50,008 bases of DNA from Nocardia amamiensis NBRC 102102 (GTDB lineage: Bacteria; Actinomycetota; Actinomycetes; Mycobacteriales; Mycobacteriaceae): contig NZ_BDBA01000099.1 in assembly GCF_001612745.1 (NCBI RefSeq), positions 1 to 50,008 of the forward strand. The letters are read 5' to 3'. Numbering within the stretch: position 1 is the stretch's first letter; every line of letters starts with the position of its first letter. Below, one piece after another: positions 1 through 7,587 of the stretch. Below the pieces are notes generated by a model that worked only from the letters and a program-made list of their open reading frames with translations, was not told where the DNA came from and did not search any database. The translations under genes were made by a program, and so were the position numbers.

Positions 1-416
1 CGACGGCGCCGGCCGCCGAAGACATCGCTCCCAAGCTCGACCTGCCCGCGCTGATCTTGGCGGGCGCGACCGACATCACCTCGGTCAGCTCCAACGCCAT
101 CCCGCTGGCCATGGCATGGGACGGCCCCGCGATCCTGCGCGTCATCGACAAGGCCTCGCACAACGGCATCATCGAGGGCCGCCGCGTCCTCGCCGCGGTG
201 GGTGCGGGCAAGCACGAACCCAAGGCGGCCCGCATCACCCGCGCTCTGCTGACCGGTTACCTGCTCGCGACGCTGGCGGGCGACAAGACCTACCGTCCCT
301 TCGCCGAGCCCGAGGAAGCCATTCCGCATACCACGGTGATCGACCCCCGAGCGCCCCATGAAGAGGAGTCGCCGAAGCTGAAGGTGGGCCAGCTGGCGGC
401 ACTCCTGCGGCGCTGA
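1..416 (+). CDS. Alpha/beta hydrolase, C-terminal part (5' end outside window)
   Basis: The reading frame is open from base 3 and stops with TGA at 414-416. A hydrophobic strand LPALILAGATD carries the likely acidic residue of the catalytic triad. About 30 residues later, KASHNGI places a histidine where alpha/beta hydrolases have the catalytic His. The nucleophile elbow is outside the window, so substrate and subfamily (esterase, lipase or dienelactone-hydrolase-like) cannot be told. It converges on the coiled-coil gene that ends at 427. The acid and His assignments are inferred from fold order. Confidence 0.6.
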   Translation, partial: TAPAAEDIAPKLDLPALILAGATDITSVSSNAIPLAMAWDGPAILRVIDKASHNGIIEGRRVLAAVGAGKHEPKAARITRALLTGYLLATLAGDKTYRPFAEPEEAIPHTTVIDPRAPHEEESPKLKVGQLAALLRR

Positions 417-426
417 TCACCGCGGC

Positions 427-777
427 TCAGATCAGCCAGCTCTTGCGCTGGTAGAACTTCGCCTCTTCGTCCTCCTCGTCGACCGGCGCCACTGTCTGGT
501 TCGCTCTTCGGGCGGCCATCGATCGCGCGATGGCCTCTCGCTGCTCACGTGCCTCGGACTCCAGCCGTTCTTTCTCCTCGGCCTCGGCACGAGCTCGGTC
601 CAGTTCGGCGGCATGCTCCGCCCGGAACTGGTCCATGTCGGCCGCCAGGTTGTCGGCGAATTCCCGGCCCCGCGCCGCGGTTTGCTCGTTGACCTCCTGG
701 ATCTCGTCGATCAGGATCGCCATCCGGCGCTGGTTCTCCTCGGCGAGTCGCCTCGCTTCCTCGGCGTAGTTCACCAT
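427..777 (-). CDS. Small coiled-coil protein of the EspC-like/WXG operon
   Basis: A 116-residue, highly charged protein, almost entirely predicted helix or coiled coil (runs of Glu, Ala, Arg from about residue 5 to 90). It has no signal peptide or membrane segment and ends in RKSWLI. The ATG at 777 has a strong GAGGAGG ribosome site six bases upstream. It is the last gene of a minus-strand operon, 49 bases after the large WXG protein. I do not recognise a named family. Given the operon it may be a chaperone or co-substrate for the type VII proteins upstream, but that is inference. Confidence 0.7.
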   Translation of the reverse strand: MVNYAEEARRLAEENQRRMAILIDEIQEVNEQTAARGREFADNLAADMDQFRAEHAAELDRARAEAEEKERLESEAREQREAIARSMAARRANQTVAPVDEEDEEAKFYQRKSWLI

Positions 778-826
778 GCGGCACCTCCTCGCTCATCCTG
801 CGCCGTCGCGCCCACGGTGGCCGGGA

Positions 827-2485
827 TCACAGCGGTCCGGCCTCGGCCAGTTCCGCCCCACTGTCGAACGGGGCCGCCGGTTGCGGTTCGCCCTGCTCCG
901 GTTTCGCTTCGGCCTGCTCCGGTATCGGCTTCGGCCAACGCTCGCCGTCTTCTTCGCGGCGCGTGGTCGGCGGAGTTCCGGACGGCACGCCCGGCTGGCC
1001 GGTGCTCGGTTCAGGGGCGGGTGTCGCGTCGACCGGCTTGTCCTTGCCCTGCGTTCCAGGAGCCGGGATGTCGGCGGGCGGCGCGGGCTCTTTCGGCTCG
1101 TTCATCGAGATAACCGGTATCCCATGCTCGTTCAGCTCGAGCTCGAACTCTTGTTGCTTGCCCGCCTCATCGGACAAGACGAGTTTCAATTCGCCGTCCG
1201 AGCCCATCTCGAACGTCACATGTTTTCCGGCGATATCGAACTCGGCCTTCGGCTCGCCGTCTTTGGCGGGGTTCTTCGGATCGATGGTGTCTTTGAGCTT
1301 TTCGATCGCGTCATCGATTCCGCTCTTGATGGTTCCGCTCAGCGCGGAGATGCCTTGCTGAACCGTTTGGGCAAGACCGCTCGCTAGTGGCGACAGTCCC
1401 CCAGCCACCTGGCTGATCGCGGCCAAGCCGTCCAGTCCCGGCAGCTTGGGGGCAAGAGGGGCCGGAGTAGTCGGCATTGTCGGCGTTGCCGGTGTGGTGC
1501 TCGCGGGGACCGTGCTCGCGGGCACCGTGCTCGGTGCGGTGCTCGCCGGGACCGTGGAGGGCGACGGCGTGCCGGGGGTGCCCGGAGGCCCGGAAGGAGT
1601 GGGCTGGTTCTCGTTGCCGGGCTGGTTCTGGTTGCCGGGCGTGTCCTGGGACGGCTTCGTCGGCCCCTCCGGGCGCGGATAGGCACGGTCCGACACCGCC
1701 GCCAACGCATTGGCCAGGTTCTGGTACTGCTGCTTGAAGTGATCGTCGGTCTGATGGCAGGCGTCGATGTAGCGCGTCAGTTTGGCATCGAAGTCCCGTC
1801 TGAAGGGGTCGCGCAGCCAATCGTTGACTGTGTTGCGAACCTTTTCGCCGAGCGGACTGTCCAGCTGGAGATTGCCGAATTGCCCGGAAAGATCGAGTGC
1901 GGGGAAGATCCGGTAGAGGTCGCCTGCCTGCTTCCCGCTGATCCACTCGCGCGCATTGTGTACGTCGACAATGACTTTCACATCTTCCGGGGTCTTGCCG
2001 TCGATCTTCACGGCCCTGCTGCCTTTTCCCGAATCCTCCAGCAGCCCGAGTACCACGTCGGCTTTCGAGCCGACCGACTGGCGCAGTGAATTCGCCATCG
2101 GCTCGATCACCTTCCACGCATCCCTCGCGTGCTGCCGATCCTCATCGGCGAGGACGGACTGTTTGGTGAGCATGTCGAGCGCGGCGGTGGCCGCCGTTCC
2201 CTGCCACAGTCCGGGCAGGCGGCCGGTGTAGCCGCGTTGCGCCTCCCACTGGGTATCCACCTCTGCCAGGGCGGCTTTCAACGCTTCCCCCGCCTGCTCC
2301 ACCTTCTCCACCCGCGTGCCGCGTTGCTCGTCGTACATCGCGAGCAGCTTGCCGAGATCCCCCCGGCCGCCGTTGTCGCCGAACGCCGCCTCGTACAGCG
2401 GCATGAACTCGATCCAGTACTGCAGCCCGTAACTGCCTTCGTCCAGGATGGCGTCGATCGCCTTACCCTGCCAGGAAACGGTCAT
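827..2485 (-). CDS. Large WXG-motif, Pro/Thr-rich putative type VII secretion substrate
   Basis: 552 residues. The first ~265 are helical, with W-x-G at 94-96 (LWQGTA) and a second WQG at 5-7. Residues 270-350 are a Pro/Thr/Ser linker built from short STVPAST-like repeats. A hydrophobic helix-rich part (about 350-405), a beta-rich segment (FDIAGKHVTFEMGSDGELKL region) and an acidic Pro-rich tail follow. There is no signal peptide. The ATG at 2485 has GAGGAG eight bases upstream. This architecture resembles EspB- or EspA-like ESX substrates, and the preceding gene encodes an EspC-like partner. No recognisable toxin or enzyme domain is visible at the C-terminus. Confidence 0.6.
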   Translation of the reverse strand: MTVSWQGKAIDAILDEGSYGLQYWIEFMPLYEAAFGDNGGRGDLGKLLAMYDEQRGTRVEKVEQAGEALKAALAEVDTQWEAQRGYTGRLPGLWQGTAATAALDMLTKQSVLADEDRQHARDAWKVIEPMANSLRQSVGSKADVVLGLLEDSGKGSRAVKIDGKTPEDVKVIVDVHNAREWISGKQAGDLYRIFPALDLSGQFGNLQLDSPLGEKVRNTVNDWLRDPFRRDFDAKLTRYIDACHQTDDHFKQQYQNLANALAAVSDRAYPRPEGPTKPSQDTPGNQNQPGNENQPTPSGPPGTPGTPSPSTVPASTAPSTVPASTVPASTTPATPTMPTTPAPLAPKLPGLDGLAAISQVAGGLSPLASGLAQTVQQGISALSGTIKSGIDDAIEKLKDTIDPKNPAKDGEPKAEFDIAGKHVTFEMGSDGELKLVLSDEAGKQQEFELELNEHGIPVISMNEPKEPAPPADIPAPGTQGKDKPVDATPAPEPSTGQPGVPSGTPPTTRREEDGERWPKPIPEQAEAKPEQGEPQPAAPFDSGAELAEAGPL

Positions 2486-2543
2486 GATTCCGGCTCCTCG
2501 AATGTCTGGTGTTCAGTGGAACACATGTCGTCATCCGGCAGCA

Positions 2544-2855
2544 TCATGTCTTGGGTGTCTCCGCCGCGCGCTGCTGGTCGGTATCCGAGTACGCCACGAC
2601 CGCCGCTCCCAGCGCGTCAGCGGTCGCGGTGGTGGCATCGCTCCAGTTCTTCAGCCACGCGCTGATCCGTTGCAACCCCTGATGCACCGCGATGCCCTGC
2701 GGCGCGTAGTTCCGGCCCGCATCGCCGCCCTCACCGAACATATTCTTGTCGACCCGTCCGGCCTGATCGCGGACCGAACCCGCCGATCGCCGATAGTCGT
2801 CCCCCAGTGCACCGAGTTCCCCCGTCCGAACCCCGACCATCTCCGACCCGCCCAC
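2544..2855 (-). CDS. EspC-like ESX secretion-associated protein with YxxxD tail
   Basis: 103 residues from a GTG start at 2855, preceded by GGAGG with a five-to-six base spacer; an in-frame ATG at 2840 would give 98 residues but has a poorly placed ribosome site. Pattern: N-terminal helix (GELGALGDDYRRSA), a Gly/Asn-rich turn, a second helix with W67 and W71, then AAVVAYSDTDQ. YSDTD (Y89, D93) fits the YxxxD/E motif that targets substrates to type VII systems. This is the layout of the EspC / DUF2580 family. It is the first gene of the operon with the large WXG protein, so the two may be co-secreted. Confidence 0.65.
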   Translation of the reverse strand: MGGSEMVGVRTGELGALGDDYRRSAGSVRDQAGRVDKNMFGEGGDAGRNYAPQGIAVHQGLQRISAWLKNWSDATTATADALGAAVVAYSDTDQQRAAETPKT

Positions 2856-3113
2856 GGTCCCCTCCGTCCTCGTAGTCTCAATTCGCCAGGCGCCGACTCT
2901 CCTTCGCGCCGACTGCTGCCATACTTCCTTCGACGCGACACACCGACATTCGGTTCCGCCGAATTCCGGTCGACTCGACGCCGAAAACCTAGTCTCCGCG
3001 CTCCCACCGCCACAACCAGTCCGGATCCGTACACGAGGCACGGACAGATGCCCGTCGCGGCTCCTGACCCGGCGCACAGCGGCCGGATCAGCGTGCCGAA
3101 TCTCGTCGAACGA

Positions 3114-3587
3114 TCAACCCGCCAACGCGATACGCACAGCTTCCCCTGGACTTTCGGCGACCTTCGACCCGACGACGGTATTGCCGTCGGCATCCGATAG
3201 CCGCCACCCGCCGAGAGAGACGACCGGAACCCCACCGCGCCGATTGGCCAGCGCCAGTTCCGACAACGTCCCCCATGAACCCCCGACAACGATCACCGCG
3301 TCGGCCGACCAGATCAGGATGGCGTTCCGGGCTTCACCCATGTTCGTGTACAGCACAGCGGAGAGGCCATCGCAAATCGCATCGTGGTCGGCATCGGGTC
3401 GCACACCGATGACCAAACCGCCTGCCTTGGCGGCGCCATCGGCGACCGCTGCCATGACGCCGGTTCCACCACCGCACAGCACGGTGGCGCCTGCCTCGGC
3501 CAGCAGCCGTCCCACCTCTCGCGCGTTCGTTTCCTCGGTATCACTGCAATGCCGAGGACCACAGACTGCGACCTGTACGGGCGGCAC
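3114..3587 (-). CDS. SLOG/Rossmann-fold protein, TIGR00725-like (LOG/DprA-related)
   Basis: 157 residues. Start is GTG at 3587 with AAGGAG eight bases upstream. An N-terminal strand VAVCGPRHCS, then ATVLCGGGTGVMAAVADGA, then the phosphate-binding region VVGGSWGTLSELALA, which is a variant of the PGGxGTxxE motif of LOG (cytokinin-activating) and related nucleotide-binding proteins. The Gly-Thr-x-x-Glu part (GTLSE) is kept, but the leading Pro-Gly is VG. Such proteins bind nucleotides; the substrate is unknown. It lies five bases downstream of a small frameshifted reading frame on the same strand and is divergent from the XRE regulator. Confidence 0.7.
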   Translation of the reverse strand: MPPVQVAVCGPRHCSDTEETNAREVGRLLAEAGATVLCGGGTGVMAAVADGAAKAGGLVIGVRPDADHDAICDGLSAVLYTNMGEARNAILIWSADAVIVVGGSWGTLSELALANRRGGVPVVSLGGWRLSDADGNTVVGSKVAESPGEAVRIALAG

Positions 3588-3592
3588 GGCGG

Positions 3593-3722
3593 CTACTCCT
3601 TACTGTGGATCTGCGCGATGTAGGTGGTGAACAGGCTAATTCGATCTTCGAGTTCGCGACCGGCTTGCGTACGCCGGTCAACGCTGAAGCGGCTCGGCGA
3701 CGCTGTCTACGATCAGAATCAC
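3593..3722 (-). pseudogene. Small frameshifted ORF upstream of the SLOG gene
   Basis: On the minus strand a GTG at 3722 with AGGA five bases upstream opens a frame reading MILIVDSVAEPLQR and stops at TGA. The +1 frame then continues as DRRTQAGRELEDRISLFTT and on to IAQIHSKE, ending at TAG 3593-3595. That second frame has no start codon of its own and its TAG is five bases before the GTG of the SLOG gene. Together they would make a ~42-residue helical protein with one base out of register. This looks like a small gene broken by an indel (or a sequencing error). Whether it was ever translated is unproven. Confidence 0.4.
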
Positions 3723-3736
3723 GCTGATCCTAGGAA

Positions 3737-3769
3737 TTGACATCGTGTTTGGCGAATCTGTGGCAGTAT
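3737..3769 (+). promoter_or_regulatory. Possible promoter of the XRE regulator gene
   Basis: A perfect TTGACA sits at 3737-3742. The best -10-like box is CAGTAT at 3764-3769, but the 21-base spacer is longer than the usual 17, so only the -35 is convincing. Confidence 0.25.
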
Positions 3770-3806
3770 CGCGTTGATCCGGACCAGGCTTGTTCGAGGT
3801 GCAGGG

Positions 3807-4994
3807 GTGGACAGACCGCAGCCGCTAGGACGGAAGATCGCCAGTCTCCGCAAAGCGCGAGGCTGGACGCAGGATGGTCTCGCGCTGCACCTACATCGGT
3901 CGGCATCCTGGGTCACCAAAGTCGAACGCGGTGTCCTCCACATCGACTCGATGTCGACGCTTCGCGAAATCGCCAAGGTGTTCAATGTCGCGGTGTCCGA
4001 GTTGTCCGAGGAAGTGGCTGAGGTCGCGAACCCAGTTGCTATGGATGGGAACTCCGAGCTCGTCCGGTTGCTCGACCGTCCTGCCCGCATGTTCACCCCC
4101 TGTGAACAGGCACGGTCGCAGCTGGAACTCACCAAGGCGGTGCTGTCACTGCGGCGCACGTACAACCAGTCCAGTTCGAAGTTCCTGTCGGCCGCTACAG
4201 AGCTACCACGCCTGATAATCGATGCCACGGCCTTGGCCGAGAATTGCAGATCGGCTCACGCTCGGTCGCGTGCGTATGCCACGCTGGCTAATTTGTATCG
4301 CTTGGGTGCATTGGAGTTCAGGCACCGCTACGACCACCTTCATGCTCGGCTGGCGTTGGACCGCGCCGCAGCAGCCGCCGAATATTCGGACAATCCGATC
4401 CTGATCGGTTCTGTCGCTGCGACGTTGACTACTGAATTGATGATCGGCGGCCACCCCGAAGAGGCGACTGCACTCGCTGAAGAGACTGCGAATCTGGTAT
4501 CGAAAGGACCACTATCAATCGACGCGGAACACGTGATCGGCGTCTTGCGGCTCTACGGCGCACAGTCAGCGGCACGCTCGGGCTCCCGCATGAGCGCGAT
4601 GCGCCTCCTGTCAGCGGCCGAGACTGTCGCGAGAACCGACACCGAACGCTATTTCCTTATCTTCGGGCCTGCCAACATAGCAGTCCAACGAGCAGGTATC
4701 AGCGTCGATCTGGAACGCCCGGCGGATGCACTCGAAGCGTGCTCCAGCCTGGACCCGGGGCTTCTGCGCAGCACCAACCGCGTTTGCTACTTCCAGCTTC
4801 ACAAGGCTCGGGCTTATGGCATGGTTGGCGCGTTGGACGGTGCGGTCGTAGCGTTGACGGCCGCGTGGCAGGCAGCGCCGCACATTGTGGTGAACGACCC
4901 GCTGGGGCGCCGACAGGTTTCCGAACTGCTCGACAAGAAACGGACGTTTGACGCTCCACTGCGACGGATCGCCCACCAGATGAACTTGCTATGA
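3807..4994 (+). CDS. XRE-type helix-turn-helix regulator with TPR-like C-terminus
   Basis: About 395 residues. The N-terminus (LGRKIASLRKARGWTQ, then SASWVTKVERG) is a classic XRE/lambda-repressor helix-turn-helix. The remaining ~300 residues are alternating Ala/Leu-rich helices typical of TPR repeats, as in peptide-responsive or NsdA-like actinobacterial regulators. I chose GTG 3807 because the HTH follows at normal distance; an in-frame TTG at 3774 would add 11 residues. It ends in a 6-base overlap with the convergent methyltransferase gene. Its targets are not evident; the divergent SLOG gene and the nearby three-gene operon are candidates. Confidence 0.75.
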   Translation: MDRPQPLGRKIASLRKARGWTQDGLALHLHRSASWVTKVERGVLHIDSMSTLREIAKVFNVAVSELSEEVAEVANPVAMDGNSELVRLLDRPARMFTPCEQARSQLELTKAVLSLRRTYNQSSSKFLSAATELPRLIIDATALAENCRSAHARSRAYATLANLYRLGALEFRHRYDHLHARLALDRAAAAAEYSDNPILIGSVAATLTTELMIGGHPEEATALAEETANLVSKGPLSIDAEHVIGVLRLYGAQSAARSGSRMSAMRLLSAAETVARTDTERYFLIFGPANIAVQRAGISVDLERPADALEACSSLDPGLLRSTNRVCYFQLHKARAYGMVGALDGAVVALTAAWQAAPHIVVNDPLGRRQVSELLDKKRTFDAPLRRIAHQMNLL

Positions 4995-5801
4995 CGTGAG
5001 TTTGCGTGCGCGCAACGAGAAGAACAGAGGCAACTCGACCCCGCCCGGCAGAACGAATTCGCGGTCGGACATCTTCTCCAGGCACGGCCACGGCCGATCA
5101 AGCCAGGGAAACTCATGGAAGAATTCCAAACACATCCCAGCCTTGCCGATCGCCGTGATCAATTCGCCCGTGCTGTGCGTCCAGAGGTACTTGTCGGTCG
5201 ATTCAACCTCGGCATCGGGGTCGGCGTAGGTACCGCGCACGTCATAGCGAATCGGCTCGCGACGGGGCCAGTACGGGCGATTCACGCGAATATCTGCCGA
5301 GGAGTCATCAAGTGCTTTGGCAATCGGGTGGATGTCGGTCAGGTAGAAAAACCCGCCTGGACGTAGGTAGTGGCTGACGATCTCGGCCCAACGGTCGAGG
5401 TCGGGCAACCATCCGAGGATCCCGCGGGAAGCGTAGACGACGTCCCAGGAACCGTGCAGATTCTCCGGCAGTCGCATGACATCCGAACATACGAACTCGG
5501 CGTCTGCGCCGACGTCCGCTGCCAGTGATCGCGCAATCTGCACGGCAACCGGAGAGAAGTCGACACCGGTCACCTTCGCACCCCGACGGGCCCAAGCGAT
5601 GGAGTCGGTACCGATCTGGCACTGCAAATGCAGCATTGTCCGTCCGGTGACGTTGCCGACTTCGTCGATTTCGTAGGACCGTAGCTTTTCCGCCCCTGCC
5701 CGCACCGCGTCGACGTCGTACCAATCGCCGTCAGCGTGGATCGCTGCCCATTCGTCCCACAACGCTCGGTTCGCGTCGATTGCCGCTGAATTCGAGGTCA
5801 T
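4989..5801 (-). CDS. Class I SAM-dependent methyltransferase
   Basis: 270 residues from ATG 5801 (an in-frame ATG at 5888 would add 29 low-complexity residues and is unlikely). Motif I is the variant TMLHLQCQIGTDSIAWARRGA, followed by the acidic strand VTGVDFSPVAVQIAR, the motif-II region AEFVCSDVMRLP and the post-II WDVVYASRGILGWLPDL. This is the layout of small-molecule methyltransferases with an LQC-type motif I. The substrate is unknown. It is convergent with the XRE regulator, their stop codons overlapping by 6 bases. No clear ribosome site precedes the chosen start. Confidence 0.75.
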   Translation of the reverse strand: MTSNSAAIDANRALWDEWAAIHADGDWYDVDAVRAGAEKLRSYEIDEVGNVTGRTMLHLQCQIGTDSIAWARRGAKVTGVDFSPVAVQIARSLAADVGADAEFVCSDVMRLPENLHGSWDVVYASRGILGWLPDLDRWAEIVSHYLRPGGFFYLTDIHPIAKALDDSSADIRVNRPYWPRREPIRYDVRGTYADPDAEVESTDKYLWTHSTGELITAIGKAGMCLEFFHEFPWLDRPWPCLEKMSDREFVLPGGVELPLFFSLRARKLTS

Positions 5802-5893
5802 GTCGGCAGGATACCCAAGCGCCCGCCGCCGGGTAGGCGGCTGACAACATCCCTGCCAGTTGTCCGGCCCAGATCGAGTGACGCTCATTCAGC

Positions 5894-5907
5894 ACCCGGC
5901 GCCGGGT
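5894..5907. repeat. 14-bp perfect palindrome in the methyltransferase/unknown-operon gap
   Basis: ACCCGGCGCCGGGT is self-complementary. It lies in the 213-base gap between the divergent methyltransferase gene (start 5801) and the three-gene unknown operon (start 6015), a suitable place for a dimeric regulator. In DNA this GC-rich it could also be chance. Confidence 0.3.
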
Positions 5908-6014
5908 TGATGCCGCGATAGCCCTGCGGCACACCGACCGCCGCGAGCGGCAGCCGGTGGCGCAAGCTCCTCGGCGTCGGGTGCTCATCATGCGACGAGC
6001 AGGGAGATGAGGGG

Positions 6015-6512
6015 ATGGACGACACACGAATTCTGCCGATGGTGCAGGCCGATACGCCGACGACACGGTGCCGTTTCTACCGGCAGAGCTGCGGGCTACC
6101 AGCTATCGTTCAGCCCGAACTGGGCGGGCGAATCGTCGTGCTGGCAGGCAGCGTCGGCGCGATCACCATGCCTGCGCGGCTGGGTGGTGCGGTGAAGAGC
6201 CACATGCAGAGCCAGGGCGTGCGGCTCGGTCCGATCGTCTCGCATCCGCGTTCGAAACGGTGGACCTACATCGTCGTGCCGGATGTGCCCGACGAGGTGC
6301 GCTTGTTCGCCGAGTTGTTCCGGCTCGATGCGTACGTCACGCGCACTGGCGCGCAGATCGCGTTGCCGTCACCGGTCGGCCGCAGTGCCGGATTCCGAGT
6401 CTGGGTGATGCCGCCACGCAACGAGTTCCGCCCGTCGGGGATCGCGGTGGTCGAATCGATTCGCGAGTGCGCCGGACCCCCGGCTCCTGGGAAGGCGGCA
6501 ATCCATGCCTGA
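6015..6512 (+). CDS. Unknown protein, first gene of a coupled three-gene operon
   Basis: 165 residues; ATG 6015 with AGGGAG eight bases upstream. I do not recognise the family. It reads as a soluble alpha/beta protein: GGRIVVLAGSVGAITMP, then RSKRWTYIVVPDVPDEVRLFAELF, and a Pro-rich end around VMPPRNEFRPSG. There is one Cys near residue 26 and no signal peptide. It overlaps the next gene by 8 bases, so the two are probably translated together. Small-gene clusters of this kind near XRE-TPR regulators occur in actinomycetes, but no function can be assigned. Confidence 0.6.
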   Translation: MDDTRILPMVQADTPTTRCRFYRQSCGLPAIVQPELGGRIVVLAGSVGAITMPARLGGAVKSHMQSQGVRLGPIVSHPRSKRWTYIVVPDVPDEVRLFAELFRLDAYVTRTGAQIALPSPVGRSAGFRVWVMPPRNEFRPSGIAVVESIRECAGPPAPGKAAIHA

Positions 6513-6741
6513 GTCCGCATATGGTGCGTCGATTCGGTTGTCGGCCTGTCTGGGTGCGGTTTACCAGGGGACCGACACGCTCGTCTTCGTGGGGTGCCCA
6601 CGCTGCGTTGGGGTGGCTCCGGTGGCCGACGGCGTGCTGGGCGAGCACACCGGGCTGGCGGGCAACGACTGCCCCAATACCGTGGTCCACGTGATCGACG
6701 ACCTGTTCGATCCCCGCGAGCGGACGGGTGAGAAATCGTGA
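6505..6741 (+). CDS. Unknown small protein with a CPRC pair
   Basis: 78 residues. The start ATG at 6505 overlaps the upstream stop by 8 bases. Mid-protein it has LVFVGCPRCVGVAP; the CPRC pair and a further Cys about 25 residues later (NDCPN) could bind a metal, although a fourth ligand is not obvious. The end is acidic (VIDDLFDPRER). It is the middle gene of the overlapping operon, ending in a GTGA overlap with the next gene. Unknown function. Confidence 0.55.
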   Translation: MPESAYGASIRLSACLGAVYQGTDTLVFVGCPRCVGVAPVADGVLGEHTGLAGNDCPNTVVHVIDDLFDPRERTGEKS

Positions 6742-6953
6742 GCGTCAACCCATCCCCACGACCGGAAGAACCCGACATACACCTGAGCATCTTCCTGCAC
6801 GGCCTTCGTATGGACTTCGCCGCGTGCCTGACCGCCGCATCCTTGTTCGCGCGGGACTGGCATGTCCACCACGGGCCCGACACAGTAACCGTGATTCCCG
6901 GCGACACCACAGGACTCCGGCGCCTGCCGTGCGAACGCCTCTATCTGCCCTGA
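6738..6953 (+). CDS. Unknown small protein, last gene of the coupled operon
   Basis: 71 residues from GTG 6738, overlapping the previous stop by 4 bases (GTGA). After a Pro-rich N-terminus it reads HLSIFLHGLRMDFAACLTAA and WHVHHGPDTVTVIPGD, a small alpha/beta domain. Gene order and overlap support it as a real gene; the family is not recognised. Confidence 0.5.
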   Translation: MSVNPSPRPEEPDIHLSIFLHGLRMDFAACLTAASLFARDWHVHHGPDTVTVIPGDTTGLRRLPCERLYLP

Positions 6954-7085
6954 CCTGCGATTTGAAGGTCAAGAGACCCTCTACCAGGCAGTGGAGAACT
7001 ATCAACGAAAGCCACCCGAGCGATCAACGCCGACACCGCGACGGGCTAGGACGATCCAGCCGGCGGCGAGGATAGTGAGTTCGGG

Positions 7086-7388
7086 CTAGCCGATCTTGCC
7101 CTTGTCCGTGCGGACCCATTCGGACGTGCCGTCGGGGTGGCGATGGAATTCCCATGCGGAGTAGTCGCCGTCTTTCTCCACGATCGTGACGTGGTCGGCG
7201 AAGCCGTCGTGGTCGTAGTCGGTCCAGACCTGCATCGCCTCGTCACCGGTCGTCGTGACGGTGTCGAGGGTGCCGTCGCCGTCGATGTCCTGAGTGGGGT
7301 GGTGCAGTTCGACCGCGCCCAATCCGTTCAGTGACGAGGACGCGTCGATCCCGGGTATGTCCAGACCCGGGAATTCCGAGGTGATCAT
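7086..7388 (-). CDS. Small protein with two Ca-binding DxDxDG loops (DUF6802-like)
   Basis: 100 residues; ATG 7388 with GGAG six bases upstream. Two loops of exact DxDxDGxxD form are present: DIDGDGTLD (34-42) and DYDHDGFAD (57-65). They lie 23 residues apart in a beta-rich context (TVTTTGDEAMQVW, HVTIVEKDGDYSAWEF). This is how short calcium-binding or FG-GAP-like repeats look, and the whole resembles the actinobacterial DUF6802 group. There is no signal peptide, so it is either cytoplasmic or exported by a non-Sec route. Monocistronic by spacing. Confidence 0.65.
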   Translation of the reverse strand: MITSEFPGLDIPGIDASSSLNGLGAVELHHPTQDIDGDGTLDTVTTTGDEAMQVWTDYDHDGFADHVTIVEKDGDYSAWEFHRHPDGTSEWVRTDKGKIG

Positions 7389-7587
7389 TGCAACTCCTCA
7401 GCGCGAATCGTGCGATGGTGCGGCGCCGCACCAGCGGCATTGCTCCATCCTGACACCCGCGCGGGCTCGACGCATCCCCGAGGCTCACCGAATCAACGCA
7501 GCACGGATGCCCCGTCGCTCGATACCCGGGGAAGAAGCGTGTCTCGCGTCACGGAATGGCCAGGAAGCCGAAACAGACAGGCGCGGG

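Noticed and set aside
1490..1560. Short GC-rich direct repeats as a possible CRISPR or regulatory repeat
   Set aside because: They encode the STVPAST Pro/Thr linker of the WXG protein in frame, so protein repeats explain them.
3593..3722. Programmed prfB-type +1 frameshift at CGT TGA C
   Set aside because: The preceding codon CGT would re-pair poorly after slipping to GTT, and there is no internal ribosome site just upstream, both of which the known prfB site needs.
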